NCBI RefSeq assembly: GCF_018736045.1
Contig: NZ_CP076133.1
Location: forward strand, 310,001 to 374,000
Direction of reading: 5' to 3'
Length of the DNA stretch: 64,000 bases
Origin: Flammeovirga yaeyamensis
Lineage (GTDB): Bacteria; Bacteroidota; Bacteroidia; Cytophagales; Flammeovirgaceae
Part shown: piece by piece, positions 41,392 through 52,104 of the stretch
Layout: each line of letters opens with the position of its first letter
Position numbering within the stretch: position 1 is the first letter of the stretch
The notes under the pieces: model-generated
The model's database searches: none
What the model was told of the DNA's origin: nothing
The model's input: the letters and a program-made list of their open reading frames with translations, nothing else
Program-made: the position numbers and the translations under genes

Positions 41392-42483
41392 ATGAAAAAA
41401 TTCATTCTAACATTCTTATTTGCCCCTGTAATGCTCTCTTTATTTACAGGCTGTTCAGAACAAGAAACCGAAAAAAAGGAAATTATACGTCCCGTAAAAT
41501 TATTGACCGTTGCTAATGAAGGGTTATTTAATTCAAAGACTTTCCCTGCTAAGACGAAAGAAACAAAAGAGTCAACATTGGCTTTTAGAGTCGGTGGTCC
41601 TTTAGTGAAATTAAATGCGGAAGTGGGACAGCGTATTAAAAAAGGACAACTGATTGCCCAGATCGACGATAGAGATTTTCTGGTTGATTTAGAAGCAAAG
41701 AAAGCGAAGTTTATTCAGGCTAGAGCGGAAGAACAACGTTTTAAAGGTCTTCTAAAAAAGGAATCGATTCCGCAAAATGAATACGATCAAAAATTGGCTG
41801 CTTTTTTAGTAGCTAAAGCCAATTATGATGATGCTCAAAACGCATTAAAGGACACAAAAGTGTATGCTCCTTTTAATGCCGTGGTATCTGGAAAATTAGT
41901 AGAGAATTATCAAGAAGTGCGTGCGAAACAAGGTATTGTGAGTCTTTTAGACTTTTCTGATACTGAGGTAAAATTCAATATTCCCGAGAGTTTTGTGCGC
42001 TTCATCGACAAGGTAGAAGAATATAAAGTTACTATTAATGCATATCCAGGTAAACAATTCAAAGCTTCTTTAAAAGAGGTGGGTGCACATTCTGAAGATG
42101 CATCAGGGTTTCCTGTTTATCTGTATATAGATGATGCCAAGAAATACAAAAACACTTTCCCTATTGGTTCTGGAATGACTTGTAATGTGGAAATGAAATT
42201 AAAATCTACCATTGATGAGGATGATTTTTATTTAATTCCAATTCATTCAATCGTTCAATCAAAAAATGAAAATTCTGTGATGGTATATGATGCCGCATCT
42301 CATACTGTAAAAAGTCATAAAGTGATATTGGGCGATTTGAAAGGTCATGACCAAGTACAAGTATTATCAGGTATTCAGGCGGGTGATCAAATTGTAGAAG
42401 TTGGTGGTCATTTATTGACAGAAGGTCAGAAAGTGAGAGTACTTGATTTCAATCCGACAACATCAGAAATAGCTAAACAATAA
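41392..42483 (+). CDS. RND efflux periplasmic adaptor (membrane fusion protein)
   Basis: 363 residues. Lipobox LSLFTGCSEQE. The order lipoyl (LVKLNAEVGQRIKKGQLIAQ), alpha-hairpin (DLEAKKAKFIQARAEEQRFK), second lipoyl half (VYAPFNAVVSGKLVENYQEV) and beta-barrel (VKFNIPESFVRFIDKV) is that of HlyD/AcrA adaptors. It links the inner-membrane pump to TolC. First gene of a three-gene operon; 4 bases separate it from the pump gene. Confidence 0.9.
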   Translation: MKKFILTFLFAPVMLSLFTGCSEQETEKKEIIRPVKLLTVANEGLFNSKTFPAKTKETKESTLAFRVGGPLVKLNAEVGQRIKKGQLIAQIDDRDFLVDLEAKKAKFIQARAEEQRFKGLLKKESIPQNEYDQKLAAFLVAKANYDDAQNALKDTKVYAPFNAVVSGKLVENYQEVRAKQGIVSLLDFSDTEVKFNIPESFVRFIDKVEEYKVTINAYPGKQFKASLKEVGAHSEDASGFPVYLYIDDAKKYKNTFPIGSGMTCNVEMKLKSTIDEDDFYLIPIHSIVQSKNENSVMVYDAASHTVKSHKVILGDLKGHDQVQVLSGIQAGDQIVEVGGHLLTEGQKVRVLDFNPTTSEIAKQ

Positions 42484-42487
42484 GAAG

Positions 42488-45400
42488 ATGAGTATATCAG
42501 AATACGCTATCAAAAATAAAAAAGTAATACACTTTTTTCTAGTGGTATTACTTGTCGCTGGAATTAGCTCTTTCTTCAGCTTAGGAAAACAAGAAGATGC
42601 TCCGTTCACTATCAAACAAGTGATTATTACAACGGAATATCCAGGGGCTTCTCAATGGGAAGTAGAAGAATTGATTACAGAAGTGATCGAGAAAGAACTT
42701 CAGAAAGTAGGTCACTTAAAACAAATAAAATCAGAATCTAGAAGAGGCATCTCACAAATCGATGTGGAGATTGTTCCTAACTACGATCCGTCTCAACTTC
42801 AACAGAAATGGGATGAGATTCGAAGAAGAGTTCGTGATGCAGAAATCAATCTTCCAGAAGGTGCAGGACCTGTAAACATTAACGATAATTTCGGTGATGT
42901 ATTGGGTATGTACTACGCATTAACTGCTGAAAAAGGAATTGATGCTACTACTTTAAGAGATTATGCCATCTATATCCAAAAGTCGATTAAACCCATCAAA
43001 GGGGTATCGAAAGTAGAGTTATATGGTGAGCAACAACCGGTGATTAATGTAGAGATTGATCAAAGTAAATTGGCCAATTTGGGCATCAGCCCTCAACAAG
43101 TATTTGAGACGATCCGAAAGCACAATAAAATTGTGGATGGTGGTACTTTCAATACAGGTCGATCAAAATTAAAGATTGATGCTACCAATGCCTTTCAATC
43201 TTTAGAGGATATCAAAAACTTGATTATCGATGAAAATCACCGTCAGTTTAGACTAAGTGATATTGCAGAAGTATCAAAAGGTTTCCAAGATCCTGCAGAT
43301 GTTTTGATGAGAGTGAATGGTAAGCCGGCCATCGGTATTGCTATTGCTAATGAATCAGGACAGAATATTGTTTACACTGGCGAAAGTTTGAACGATAAGT
43401 TAGATGAACTTCAAGGAACAATTCCTGTAGGTTTAGAATTAGTTGGACTGTATCATGAAAATGAAGTGGCGCAAAATGCCAATATGGATTTCATCGATAA
43501 TTTGATCATGTCCGTGATCATTGTGGTCTTAATCCTAGTGTTCGCTATGGGTCTTCGCCCAAGTTTATTGATTGGTTCTAGTTTAGTATTTGCCATTGTG
43601 ACCACCTTGGTATTCATGGAGCAAATCGGATTAACATTGAACCGTACTACGCTTGCTGCGATCATTATTGCCATGGGTATGTTGGTAGATAACGCCATTG
43701 TGGTGGCCGATAACGCCATCAATTCCATGAAAAAAGGGATGAAGAAAAAGGAGGCTTTAGTCAAAGGCGCGTCGGTGCCACAATGGGGTTTATTTGGTGC
43801 TACATTTATTGCCATTTTCTCTTTCTTACCATTAGCAATGGCCACAGATGATACGGCAGAAACCATCCAACCTTTATTCTATGTTTTATCGATCTCACTT
43901 TTATTAAGCTGGGTATTTGCCCTCACACAGACGGTCGTTTATGGTGATTTCATGTTGAAAAAACCGAAAGAAACTTCCGATCCGTATAGTAGTAAATTCT
44001 TTAAAGCCTATAAGAAGTTAATCGAGAAACTGATTGAAAAAAGATGGTGGAGTTTATCTGGTGTAGTAGGCATCTTTATGTTGTTCGTCCTATGGGGAAA
44101 CAGCGTGAAACAATCGTTCTTCCCATTTGTAGAAAAACCATTATTTAAAATTGAGTACTGGTTATCGAACGATGCACCTATCAACTTTACGTATGAAGAT
44201 ACCAAACAATTAGAAAATTGGCTATTGGAACAAGAGGAAGTAAAAACTGTATCGATTACCATTGGTAGTACTCCTCCGAGATATTATTTAGCTTCTGTTT
44301 CTTGGGCCAATACAAAGAACTTGGCTTCCTTCTTAGTCGAAACTCATTCTCCTGATCAAGTAGAAGGGTTACTCAACAGAGCTAGAGAATATACGGCAAA
44401 TAACTTACCTCAAGCCATGACTATTTTCCAATTCTTTAAAGCGGCTCCAACACCAAGAGCTGAATTGGAAGCCTGCTTTATGGGACCTGATCCTAAAGTA
44501 TTAAGAGAGTTGGCAGAAGAGGCAAAACGTAGAATGCGTACAGTAGCAACGGCACAAAATGTTCGTGATAACTGGAGAGAAAAAACGCCTTACTTACGTC
44601 CGGTTTACTCTGAAGAAAAAGCAAGAAGAGCCGGTGTTTCTAAAGGCGATATTGCCACAGCAACTCGTATGATGCGTGAAGGTGTAAATGTTGGAGAATA
44701 CCGCCAAAGAGATAAAAGAATGCCGATTTTGGTAAAGGATGCTAACAGAGAATCCTACGATAACAACAATTTGGGAACCATCCCAGTGATCAACAAAGAC
44801 GGAAAAACAATCCTAATGGATCAGTTGGTGGACAGTTATGATGTTGGTTTCGAAGAGGCGTGGTTATGGAGATTCAACCGTCAGAGAATGATTGCCGCAC
44901 AATGTGATGTAGAGTTTGGTTTTGAATCCCCAGAAGTTGAAGCTGAGATTGTTCCACTTATCGAAGACATGGAACTTCCAGAAGGATATACTTTGATGTG
45001 GGATGGCTTAAAACGTTATCAAACACAATCCAATGAGGCCATTTCTGCTCCCCTTCCAATTGCAGCAGTATTAATGGTGGCTGTCTTATTGATCCTTTTC
45101 AAAGGCTTCAGAAAACCATTGGTGATCCTAGGTATTTTACCACTGATTTGGGTGGGTATCATCTTAGGGATGAAGGTCTTCGGACAAACGATCGGATTTA
45201 TGGCCATCCTTGGTCTACTAGGACTCGTCGGCATGGTAATTAAAAATGCCATCGTTCTGGTCGAACAAATCGAAATAGAAATTGATAATGGACTGAGCGA
45301 ATATGATGCCCTCATCATGTCGGCTTTATCAAGAACTATTCCGGTAGCTATGGCGGCAGCCACGACCATTTTAGGTATGGCCCCTATCATCAAAGATCCA

Positions 45401-45523
45401 TTATTTGGAGGTATGGCGGCTGCAATTATGGGTGGTTTATTTGCCGCAACCATTGCCACACTGATCGTCTTACCGATTCTTTATGCGATTTTCTTCAATT
45501 TAAAAAAGCCTCAACTATCATGA
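42488..45523 (+). CDS. RND efflux pump, inner-membrane permease
   Basis: 1011 residues, AcrB/MexB length. TM1 near the N terminus (VIHFFLVVLLVAGISSFFSL), the large first periplasmic loop, TM block 2-6 with the proton-relay region GMLVDNAIVVADNAINSMKK (Asp pair in TM4), a second loop, and the closing block with GLLGLVGMVIKNAIVLVEQI. It exports drugs, dyes, bile salts or metals with proton antiport. The substrate cannot be predicted; the conserved Asp pair points to HAE-type drug export. Confidence 0.9.
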   Translation: MSISEYAIKNKKVIHFFLVVLLVAGISSFFSLGKQEDAPFTIKQVIITTEYPGASQWEVEELITEVIEKELQKVGHLKQIKSESRRGISQIDVEIVPNYDPSQLQQKWDEIRRRVRDAEINLPEGAGPVNINDNFGDVLGMYYALTAEKGIDATTLRDYAIYIQKSIKPIKGVSKVELYGEQQPVINVEIDQSKLANLGISPQQVFETIRKHNKIVDGGTFNTGRSKLKIDATNAFQSLEDIKNLIIDENHRQFRLSDIAEVSKGFQDPADVLMRVNGKPAIGIAIANESGQNIVYTGESLNDKLDELQGTIPVGLELVGLYHENEVAQNANMDFIDNLIMSVIIVVLILVFAMGLRPSLLIGSSLVFAIVTTLVFMEQIGLTLNRTTLAAIIIAMGMLVDNAIVVADNAINSMKKGMKKKEALVKGASVPQWGLFGATFIAIFSFLPLAMATDDTAETIQPLFYVLSISLLLSWVFALTQTVVYGDFMLKKPKETSDPYSSKFFKAYKKLIEKLIEKRWWSLSGVVGIFMLFVLWGNSVKQSFFPFVEKPLFKIEYWLSNDAPINFTYEDTKQLENWLLEQEEVKTVSITIGSTPPRYYLASVSWANTKNLASFLVETHSPDQVEGLLNRAREYTANNLPQAMTIFQFFKAAPTPRAELEACFMGPDPKVLRELAEEAKRRMRTVATAQNVRDNWREKTPYLRPVYSEEKARRAGVSKGDIATATRMMREGVNVGEYRQRDKRMPILVKDANRESYDNNNLGTIPVINKDGKTILMDQLVDSYDVGFEEAWLWRFNRQRMIAAQCDVEFGFESPEVEAEIVPLIEDMELPEGYTLMWDGLKRYQTQSNEAISAPLPIAAVLMVAVLLILFKGFRKPLVILGILPLIWVGIILGMKVFGQTIGFMAILGLLGLVGMVIKNAIVLVEQIEIEIDNGLSEYDALIMSALSRTIPVAMAAATTILGMAPIIKDPLFGGMAAAIMGGLFAATIATLIVLPILYAIFFNLKKPQLS

Positions 45524-46824
45524 AAAAAATAATTATTTCCATGTTAATCATCTTGGGTGTTGGTCGTATGGCCAATGCTCAGGAGGTGATGAACTTAGAT
45601 CAATATAGAGAGAAAGTCTTGAACTATAACCAAGACATTCGTTCGGCGAAAATGGGTATCGATGCTGCAGAAGAAAATATTAAAGCAGCGAAATCGGATA
45701 AAGGTCCAAAAATCGATGCTGGTGTAAAATACAATTACACAGGTCGTCCTTTCGATCCCAGTAACTTAAAGCCGGTAGGTGCTCCCGCTGATGAGTGGTT
45801 GCCGATTCAGCATAACTATAATGCAAACGTGACTATCCGTCAAGATATCTTTAATGGTGGTCTTGTGAAATCGCAAATCAAATATGCAGAGTCGCAAAAA
45901 GATGCTCAAATAGCAATGACGACTTTAACTGGTAGTGAATTGGTTTTCTATGCAGACCAGCAATATTGGGCAGCAGTTGGACAGAAAGAGTATTTGGCTT
46001 TAACGAGACAATACAAAGAATCTGTGGAAAGATTAGTAACGGTAGCGACCAATAAGTACGATGCTCAGGTAGTAAGCAAAAACGATGTTTTAATGGCACA
46101 AGTGAAGCTAAACAATGCCGACCTTGAGGTATTAAAAGCCGAAAATAGATTACAAGTTTCTATCATGTCCTTAAACAGAATGATGGGTGTGGAAGTGCAA
46201 ACTCCTACTCAGGTAATGGACTCAATTAGTTTTACTGAATTTATTTTTGAAGAAAATAGCATTGTCGAATTAGGTCTTTCTCAAAGAGCTGAATTACAAC
46301 AAGCTGAAGCTGATATTAGAGCGAAGAATGCTTTAAAAAGTATTACAGCATCAAAGTATAAGGGTAGAGTACATGTATATGCCAAAGGTTTGTATGGTGC
46401 TCCATCGCCTCAGTTTGGTAGAAACATGGAGGCCAATTATTATGCAGGAGCTGGATTCGCCATGCCGATTTATCATGGTGGCAAAAAGAAACGTGAGTTG
46501 GCAGCAAGACAAATCGCCACGGAACAAGCGATTCTTCAGAAACAAAAAATGACCGATCAGGTGATTCTTGACGTTAACCAAGCACGTTATTTATTAGATG
46601 AGGCCTCAAAAAGAGTGGAATTAACAAGAAGTTCTTTGGCCAATGCCGATGAAAACTTACGTTTGATAACGGATCGTTATGAGGACGGTTTATCTCCAAT
46701 TATTGAGGTAATCAATGCACAAATCAACTGGCAACAAGCGTATGCTGATTTTATTGATTCTAAAGTACAATACAACATCCATAAATCGAATATGCTGAAA
46801 GCAGTTGGAGAGTTGTATAAATAA
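45520..46824 (+). CDS. TolC-family outer-membrane efflux protein
   Basis: 434 residues with a signal peptide (MKKIIISMLIILGVGRMANA). Two TolC-type repeats of coiled helix (YNQDIRSAKMGIDAAEENIK, later LTRSSLANADENLRLITDRY and YEDGLSPIIEVINAQINWQQ). It forms the outer-membrane channel of the tripartite pump. Its start overlaps the end of the pump gene by 4 bases. Confidence 0.88.
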   Translation: MKKIIISMLIILGVGRMANAQEVMNLDQYREKVLNYNQDIRSAKMGIDAAEENIKAAKSDKGPKIDAGVKYNYTGRPFDPSNLKPVGAPADEWLPIQHNYNANVTIRQDIFNGGLVKSQIKYAESQKDAQIAMTTLTGSELVFYADQQYWAAVGQKEYLALTRQYKESVERLVTVATNKYDAQVVSKNDVLMAQVKLNNADLEVLKAENRLQVSIMSLNRMMGVEVQTPTQVMDSISFTEFIFEENSIVELGLSQRAELQQAEADIRAKNALKSITASKYKGRVHVYAKGLYGAPSPQFGRNMEANYYAGAGFAMPIYHGGKKKRELAARQIATEQAILQKQKMTDQVILDVNQARYLLDEASKRVELTRSSLANADENLRLITDRYEDGLSPIIEVINAQINWQQAYADFIDSKVQYNIHKSNMLKAVGELYK

Positions 46825-46864
46825 TTTTGAAGGGAATTACTATTTCATTCCATATATATAATTT

Positions 46865-46901
46865 AAGAGGTTGTTTCATGATTATGGGGCAACCTTTTTG
46901 A
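46865..46901 (+). terminator. Terminator of the efflux operon
   Basis: AGAGGTTG and CAACCTTTTTG form a stem with a long loop and T run, about 40 bases after the TolC stop. Confidence 0.6.
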
Positions 46902-47107
46902 TTTTCTATATATACCAACAAACCACCCTAGTCTACAATTATTAATTGTATACAAGCCAAACCAATATTACCTGATTTTTTAATATTTTAAATAGATTAA
47001 TAGTTTATTTAAGCACTGATACTACGAATAATTAATCAAATGATTTTATTTTTGATAAAAATTAGAAATGAAATCTACCACCATAATTTCCCATTAAGTT
47101 ACAACAA

Positions 47108-48733
47108 ATGAAAATCAAATATTTAATTATTACTTTATGCGTCCTTGCATTATTTAGCTGTTCAACGGATAGTAAAAAAAATGATGAATCATCTAAAAGG
47201 CCTAATATATTATTTATCATGTCTGATGATCACGCTTATCAAGCGATAAGTGCTTATGATAACAAACTGACCAATACACCTAATATCGACCGACTTGCTG
47301 ATGAAGGCATGTTGTTTACAAATGCATGTGTCACTAATTCTATTTGTGCACCCTCAAGAGCCGTGATATTAACCGGTAAGCATTCCCATATCAATGGTAA
47401 AACAGATAATTATTTTCCATTTAATGAGGATAATGTCACTTTCCCTCAAATTTTTCAGAAAGCAGGATATCAAACGGCCATGTTTGGAAAGCTTCACTTC
47501 GGAAATAACCCAAAAGGTTTTGATGAGTTTAAGATCTTAATTGGTCAGGGACATTATTACAACCCTACATTTATTACTAAAACGGAAGGTAAAAAAGACT
47601 ATCCTGGCTATGTTACAGATATTGTTACCGACATGACTTTAAATTGGTTGGATAAAGAACGCGATCAATCTAAACCTTTTATGTTGATGTACTTACATAA
47701 AGCACCTCATAGAGAGTGGTTGCCAGCAGCTCGTCACCATAAAGAGTTTACAAAGAAAACATTCCAAGAGCCTTCTACTTTATTTGATGATTACAGCAAC
47801 AGAGGTACTGCCGCACATACTGCTGAAATGAATATTTTAGAACACATGAACTGGGCAGGTGATTCTAAATTGTATCCTGAAGTGATGGCGAAATTAAATA
47901 TTGAAGAAACAGCCGATTGGGATATTGCAGCGTTTCATAAGGAAAGAGATCGTATGACCGACGAGCAAAAAGCTGCTTGGGATGCCTCTTACAAACCTGT
48001 TAATGATGAGTTTATTAAGAACTATGCAAAAATGGATTCAACAGAGTTGATGAAATGGAGATACCAAAGATATATGCAAGACTACTTAGGTACTATTGCT
48101 TCTGTGGATGAAAATGTGGGTAGAGTTTTAGATTATTTAGACGAAAACAAATTAGCTGATAACACATTGGTTGTGTACACATCGGACCAAGGTTTCTACT
48201 TAGGTGAACATGGTTGGTTTGATAAGCGTTTTGCCTATAACGAATCGTTTAAAACACCTCTTTTAATTCGTTGGCCAAACAAAATTAAGCCTGGTATAAC
48301 TAACGATGAAATGGTGCAAAACCTAGATTTCGCACAAACCTTCCTAGAAGCTGCTGGTATCAAAGAGCCTGAAGATATGCAAGGCGAAAGCTTAATGCCT
48401 TTATTAACTGGTAACGATGCTGAATGGGACAGAGAAGCAGTGTACTACCACTACTACGAGTACCCATCAATTCATATGGTGAAACGTCATTATGCAATCA
48501 TCACTAAAGAATACAAGCTTATTCATTATTACTATGATGTGGATGAATGGGAATTATTTGATAGAAAAAATGATCCACATGAATTAAAAAATGTGTATGA
48601 TGATCCTGAATATAAAGATATAGTTACTCAACTTAAGAGCGATCTTAAAGACTTGAGAATAAAATATAAAGACAGTTCTGAAATCGATCAAAAGTTATTG
48701 AGAAAGTTCTTAGAATCTAAGTACAATAAATAA
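47108..48733 (+). CDS. S1-family sulfatase, lipoprotein
   Basis: 541 residues. Lipobox ALFSCSTD (C18). N-terminal metal site ILFIMSDDHAYQAISAYD, formylglycine motif C80-A-P-S-R then AVILTG, later VVYTSDQGFYLGEHGWFDKR with the metal-binding Asp and Gln/His. The DDHAYQ...SDQGFYLGEHGWFDKR pattern is typical of sulfatases acting on complex polysaccharides. Sulfated algal galactan (agar-type porphyran or carrageenan) is likely given the GH16 gene downstream; this is inference. Confidence 0.88.
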   Translation: MKIKYLIITLCVLALFSCSTDSKKNDESSKRPNILFIMSDDHAYQAISAYDNKLTNTPNIDRLADEGMLFTNACVTNSICAPSRAVILTGKHSHINGKTDNYFPFNEDNVTFPQIFQKAGYQTAMFGKLHFGNNPKGFDEFKILIGQGHYYNPTFITKTEGKKDYPGYVTDIVTDMTLNWLDKERDQSKPFMLMYLHKAPHREWLPAARHHKEFTKKTFQEPSTLFDDYSNRGTAAHTAEMNILEHMNWAGDSKLYPEVMAKLNIEETADWDIAAFHKERDRMTDEQKAAWDASYKPVNDEFIKNYAKMDSTELMKWRYQRYMQDYLGTIASVDENVGRVLDYLDENKLADNTLVVYTSDQGFYLGEHGWFDKRFAYNESFKTPLLIRWPNKIKPGITNDEMVQNLDFAQTFLEAAGIKEPEDMQGESLMPLLTGNDAEWDREAVYYHYYEYPSIHMVKRHYAIITKEYKLIHYYYDVDEWELFDRKNDPHELKNVYDDPEYKDIVTQLKSDLKDLRIKYKDSSEIDQKLLRKFLESKYNK

Positions 48734-48761
48734 CGATCGGTTCTTTGCCCTAGAAAATTTT

Positions 48762-48797
48762 AAAGGCCACTATATGTTAAATGTAGTGGCCTTTTGG
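48762..48797 (+). terminator. Intrinsic terminator
   Basis: AAAGGCCACTA and TGTAGTGGCCTTTT pair well, about 30 bases after the sulfatase stop. Confidence 0.75.
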
Positions 48798-48802
48798 GGT
48801 TC

Positions 48803-48831
48803 GTAGGGACGTTGCACTGCAACGTCCGTAC
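48803..48831. repeat. REP-like palindrome
   Basis: GTAGGGACGTTGCA and TGCAACGTCCGTAC form a near-perfect palindrome of the type scattered through Bacteroidota genomes. A related palindrome (TAGGAATGTTGT/ACAACGTTCCTA) lies at 55176-55202. Confidence 0.6.
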
Positions 48832-49140
48832 AAGGGACAATTCAACAAATGTCTAGTAAAAATTCCCGAAATATAAACTTGACAAAAAAGGGTTATTTAT
48901 CTTCAAAACCATCAATAACAACGTGTATAACTAATCATGTCTACTTTTTATTACTCCTATTTTTAAACTATTTTTTGATGCACATTCCTTATTTCTATTC
49001 AGTTTTTGTCTAGTCAAATTAGTTGTTATCCCTACACTTAATCAGTTATTTGGTTTTCGAAATGAATTAAAACATTAGTACTCACTAATGAACAACCAGT
49101 AATTTTTTTATCCGAAAGGGTATATACAAACTTTAATGAA
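48832..49140. other. Noncoding spacer
   Basis: About 300 AT-rich bases ahead of the agarase gene. Presumably holds its promoter; no distinct element recognised. Confidence 0.3.
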
Positions 49141-51957
49141 ATGAAGCATTTTTATCTACTATTGCTCACTTTCTTATGCTCTACAGTTCTAGCACAAGAT
49201 TGGAGTAGCATTCCTGTCCCTGCCGATGCAGGTGCGGGTAAATCTTGGGAACTACAAGAAAATGTGTCTGACGACTTTAACTACACTTTTAATGCCGCTA
49301 ACACAAAATCTGATTTTGGTAACGGAAAGTGGTACAACTTCTATCACAATACTTGGGATGGACCTGGAACTACATATTGGAAATACCAAAACGTTGAGGT
49401 AAAGGATGGTAGCTTAGTCATTAGCACATCTAGATGGGATCAAAACAACCAAGCTAACCCTTGGAATGGCAATGCTCCCAAAATGGGTTTACCCAATAAT
49501 GGTGTCAATTCAGGATGTGTAACTTCAAATGCAAAAGTACAATATCCAGTGTATGTGGAATCGGCTATTAGTGTGGCCAACATCGATTTAGCTTCTTGCT
49601 TTTGGTTATTAAGTCCAGACGATACTGAAGAAATTGACATTATTGAAAACTATGGTGGTGTCGATGGTTTTAAACACCTAACACACATTTCACATCACTC
49701 TTTTATTCGTTCGCCGTTTCACGATTATCAACCAAGAGATTGGAATAGCTGGTGGCCTGATAGCCGTGTGAACACTTCTTACGGATGGGGTGATTGGGCT
49801 TGGAACAATGGCGACAGACGTTATTTACGTTTAGGCGTATACTGGAAAACTCCTTTCCACTTTGAATATTATATCGATGGAGCATTGGTACGTGTAATGT
49901 ACCATAACGCCATGGCGACATTAATGAATGGAACATGGGAGTATACGTATTATAATCAGCAGCACCCTATGGGTACGCAAGATTCCTATGGCAATAATAT
50001 TGGTGGTCAACCTGTTAACCAAGGAAATGGATATTCTGCAGTAACGACTTATGCTTATTCGAGTGAATTTGAATTTGGGACGCTACAAGCGGCAAGTGCT
50101 GCTTCGAATGGTATTAATGTGATTGATCCAGGAGAATACCAATCGGGTAATGGTTTTACTAAGGAAATGGATATCATTATTAATGTAGAATCGCAAAGTT
50201 GGTTAGTTTCTTATGGTAAAACACCAAATGATGCTGCCCTTGCTGATCCTGCTAGAAATGCAATGGAAGTGGATTGGGTACGTGTATATAAACCTGTAGA
50301 TGGAGGAAATCCTACACCTCCAGTTGCTGTTACTGGAGTAACTATTACTCCTGCCACTTTGGACCTAGAAACGGGTGCTACTGTAAATGTAACAGGTCAG
50401 GTGATTCCTTCTAATGCAGACGATCAAACAATCACGTTTACATCAAATAATACGGCAGTGGCTACTGTTTCCCAATCGGGTGTGATAACTGCTATCGCCG
50501 AAGGTACTGCTGTAATTACTGCGACATCAACTGATGGTGGATTCACTGCTACATCAACGGTAACAGTAACGGATGCAACAGTCACTCCTCCCCCTCCCAA
50601 TGGAGAAGCGTTAATTATTGAAGCAGAAGATTTTAATAGAACTGGAGGTACTTTTAACGATGGTAATGTTCCATTTGGAGCCAACCGTGTTAATGGAGTC
50701 GGTATCAATTGGGTGAACTCAGGGGATTATGTAGAATTTGATATCAACGGAACAGCTGGAACTTACGATGTGAGTTACAGTATTTCAACTCCATCGAATA
50801 ATGCTGCAATTTCTTTATCTGTTAACGGTACGAATGCTGGTTCAACCAATGTTCCAAATAATGGTAGTTGGGATAATTACAACACTTTAGAAGCAGGGTA
50901 TTCGATTCAATTATCTCAGGGTAGTAATACATTAAGAGTGACGGCATCAGGAAGTCACGATTGGCAATGGAATTTAGATAAAATCACGTTAACTCCTGTA
51001 GAGGGAGATCAAACTGTTGCGGTAACAGGAGTAACTTTGAGTCCTTCCACTTTAACTTTAGATATTGGTGCTACAGGTAATTTAACTGGACAAGTCATTC
51101 CATCGAATGCAGATGATCAGACTATGATCTTCACTTCGAGCAATACTGCAGTAGCGAGTGTTAATCAATCAGGTGTAGTGACTGCAATAGCTGCAGGTTC
51201 GGCAACAATTACAGCTACTACTACAGATGGAGGTTTTACTGCTACTTCGAGTATTACTGTGAATACTCCTTCTACAGGGAATCCTCCTGAAACTATCGTG
51301 ATTGAAGCAGAAGATTTTGAATCTACTGGCGGTACTTTTAACGATGGTTTTGTTCCTTTCGGAATGAATAAAGTCAATGGATTAGGCGTAAACTATGTCA
51401 ATTCAGGTGATTATGCAGACTATACCATCAATGTTGTAGGGGCTGCCACTTACGATATTCAGTATATGATTTCTACTCCAATGAGCGGTGACACAAGAGT
51501 GCAATTGCTTGTAGACGGTGTGGCTGTATCTACAGATAATGTGGGAAATAACGGTCAGTGGGACGATTACCAACCTCTAAATGGAGCATCAGTAAGTTTA
51601 AGCGAAGGCGAACATACCGTAAGAGTGTATGCTATCGGTAGTCAGACTTGGCAGTGGAATTTAGACAAAGTAACGTTAACTCCTCAGAGTTCATCATCAA
51701 GAGTTGCTTTAGAAGAAGCACGGGCAGACATGTATGTATTCCCTAACCCTGCACATGGTGAAGTGAATATTTCTGGTATTCCTGCTGGCGAATATACTTT
51801 TACAATTTACAATATGAATGGTGTAGAGGTATATGCAGAAACTACTTCTTTCAATATCAAAAAGACATTTGATATTCAATCGTTATCAAGTGGTATTTAC
51901 TTCTTGAAGGTGGCAGGTAAAGAGGGAAGTTATTCTTCTAGAATTTTAGTGAAATAA
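49141..51957 (+). CDS. GH16 beta-agarase-like enzyme with Big2 and CBM6 modules, T9SS-exported
   Basis: 938 residues. Signal peptide ends near VLAQ. Residues 20-385 are a GH16 jelly roll with the catalytic motif E164-I-D166-I-I-E169 in DDTEEIDIIENYGG; aromatic subsites and the ending MEVDWVRVYKPV are as in GH16_16 agarases. Then Big2 (about 395-480), CBM6 (484-625), Big2 (630-715), CBM6 (718-855) and a T9SS tail (YVFPNPAHGEVNI to IYFLKVAGKEGSYSSRILVK). It cuts internal beta-1,4 bonds of agarose or porphyran outside the cell. Subfamily is by eye. Confidence 0.82.
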   Translation: MKHFYLLLLTFLCSTVLAQDWSSIPVPADAGAGKSWELQENVSDDFNYTFNAANTKSDFGNGKWYNFYHNTWDGPGTTYWKYQNVEVKDGSLVISTSRWDQNNQANPWNGNAPKMGLPNNGVNSGCVTSNAKVQYPVYVESAISVANIDLASCFWLLSPDDTEEIDIIENYGGVDGFKHLTHISHHSFIRSPFHDYQPRDWNSWWPDSRVNTSYGWGDWAWNNGDRRYLRLGVYWKTPFHFEYYIDGALVRVMYHNAMATLMNGTWEYTYYNQQHPMGTQDSYGNNIGGQPVNQGNGYSAVTTYAYSSEFEFGTLQAASAASNGINVIDPGEYQSGNGFTKEMDIIINVESQSWLVSYGKTPNDAALADPARNAMEVDWVRVYKPVDGGNPTPPVAVTGVTITPATLDLETGATVNVTGQVIPSNADDQTITFTSNNTAVATVSQSGVITAIAEGTAVITATSTDGGFTATSTVTVTDATVTPPPPNGEALIIEAEDFNRTGGTFNDGNVPFGANRVNGVGINWVNSGDYVEFDINGTAGTYDVSYSISTPSNNAAISLSVNGTNAGSTNVPNNGSWDNYNTLEAGYSIQLSQGSNTLRVTASGSHDWQWNLDKITLTPVEGDQTVAVTGVTLSPSTLTLDIGATGNLTGQVIPSNADDQTMIFTSSNTAVASVNQSGVVTAIAAGSATITATTTDGGFTATSSITVNTPSTGNPPETIVIEAEDFESTGGTFNDGFVPFGMNKVNGLGVNYVNSGDYADYTINVVGAATYDIQYMISTPMSGDTRVQLLVDGVAVSTDNVGNNGQWDDYQPLNGASVSLSEGEHTVRVYAIGSQTWQWNLDKVTLTPQSSSSRVALEEARADMYVFPNPAHGEVNISGIPAGEYTFTIYNMNGVEVYAETTSFNIKKTFDIQSLSSGIYFLKVAGKEGSYSSRILVK

Positions 51958-51997
51958 AGATATTCAAGTACTTTTGTGCTGCTTTTATAATGTCTCA

Positions 51998-52031
51998 TAG
52001 GGAAGGTACTTGATTACCTTCCCTTTTTATT
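51998..52031 (+). terminator. Intrinsic terminator
   Basis: AGGGAAGGTA and TTACCTTCCCTTTTT pair perfectly after the agarase gene. Confidence 0.85.
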
Positions 52032-52104
52032 TTGTCTGATAGGAATTCGTATATTTATGGAAGTATGATCAATGAACTTACGAAACACCAACAACTTTTT
52101 GATA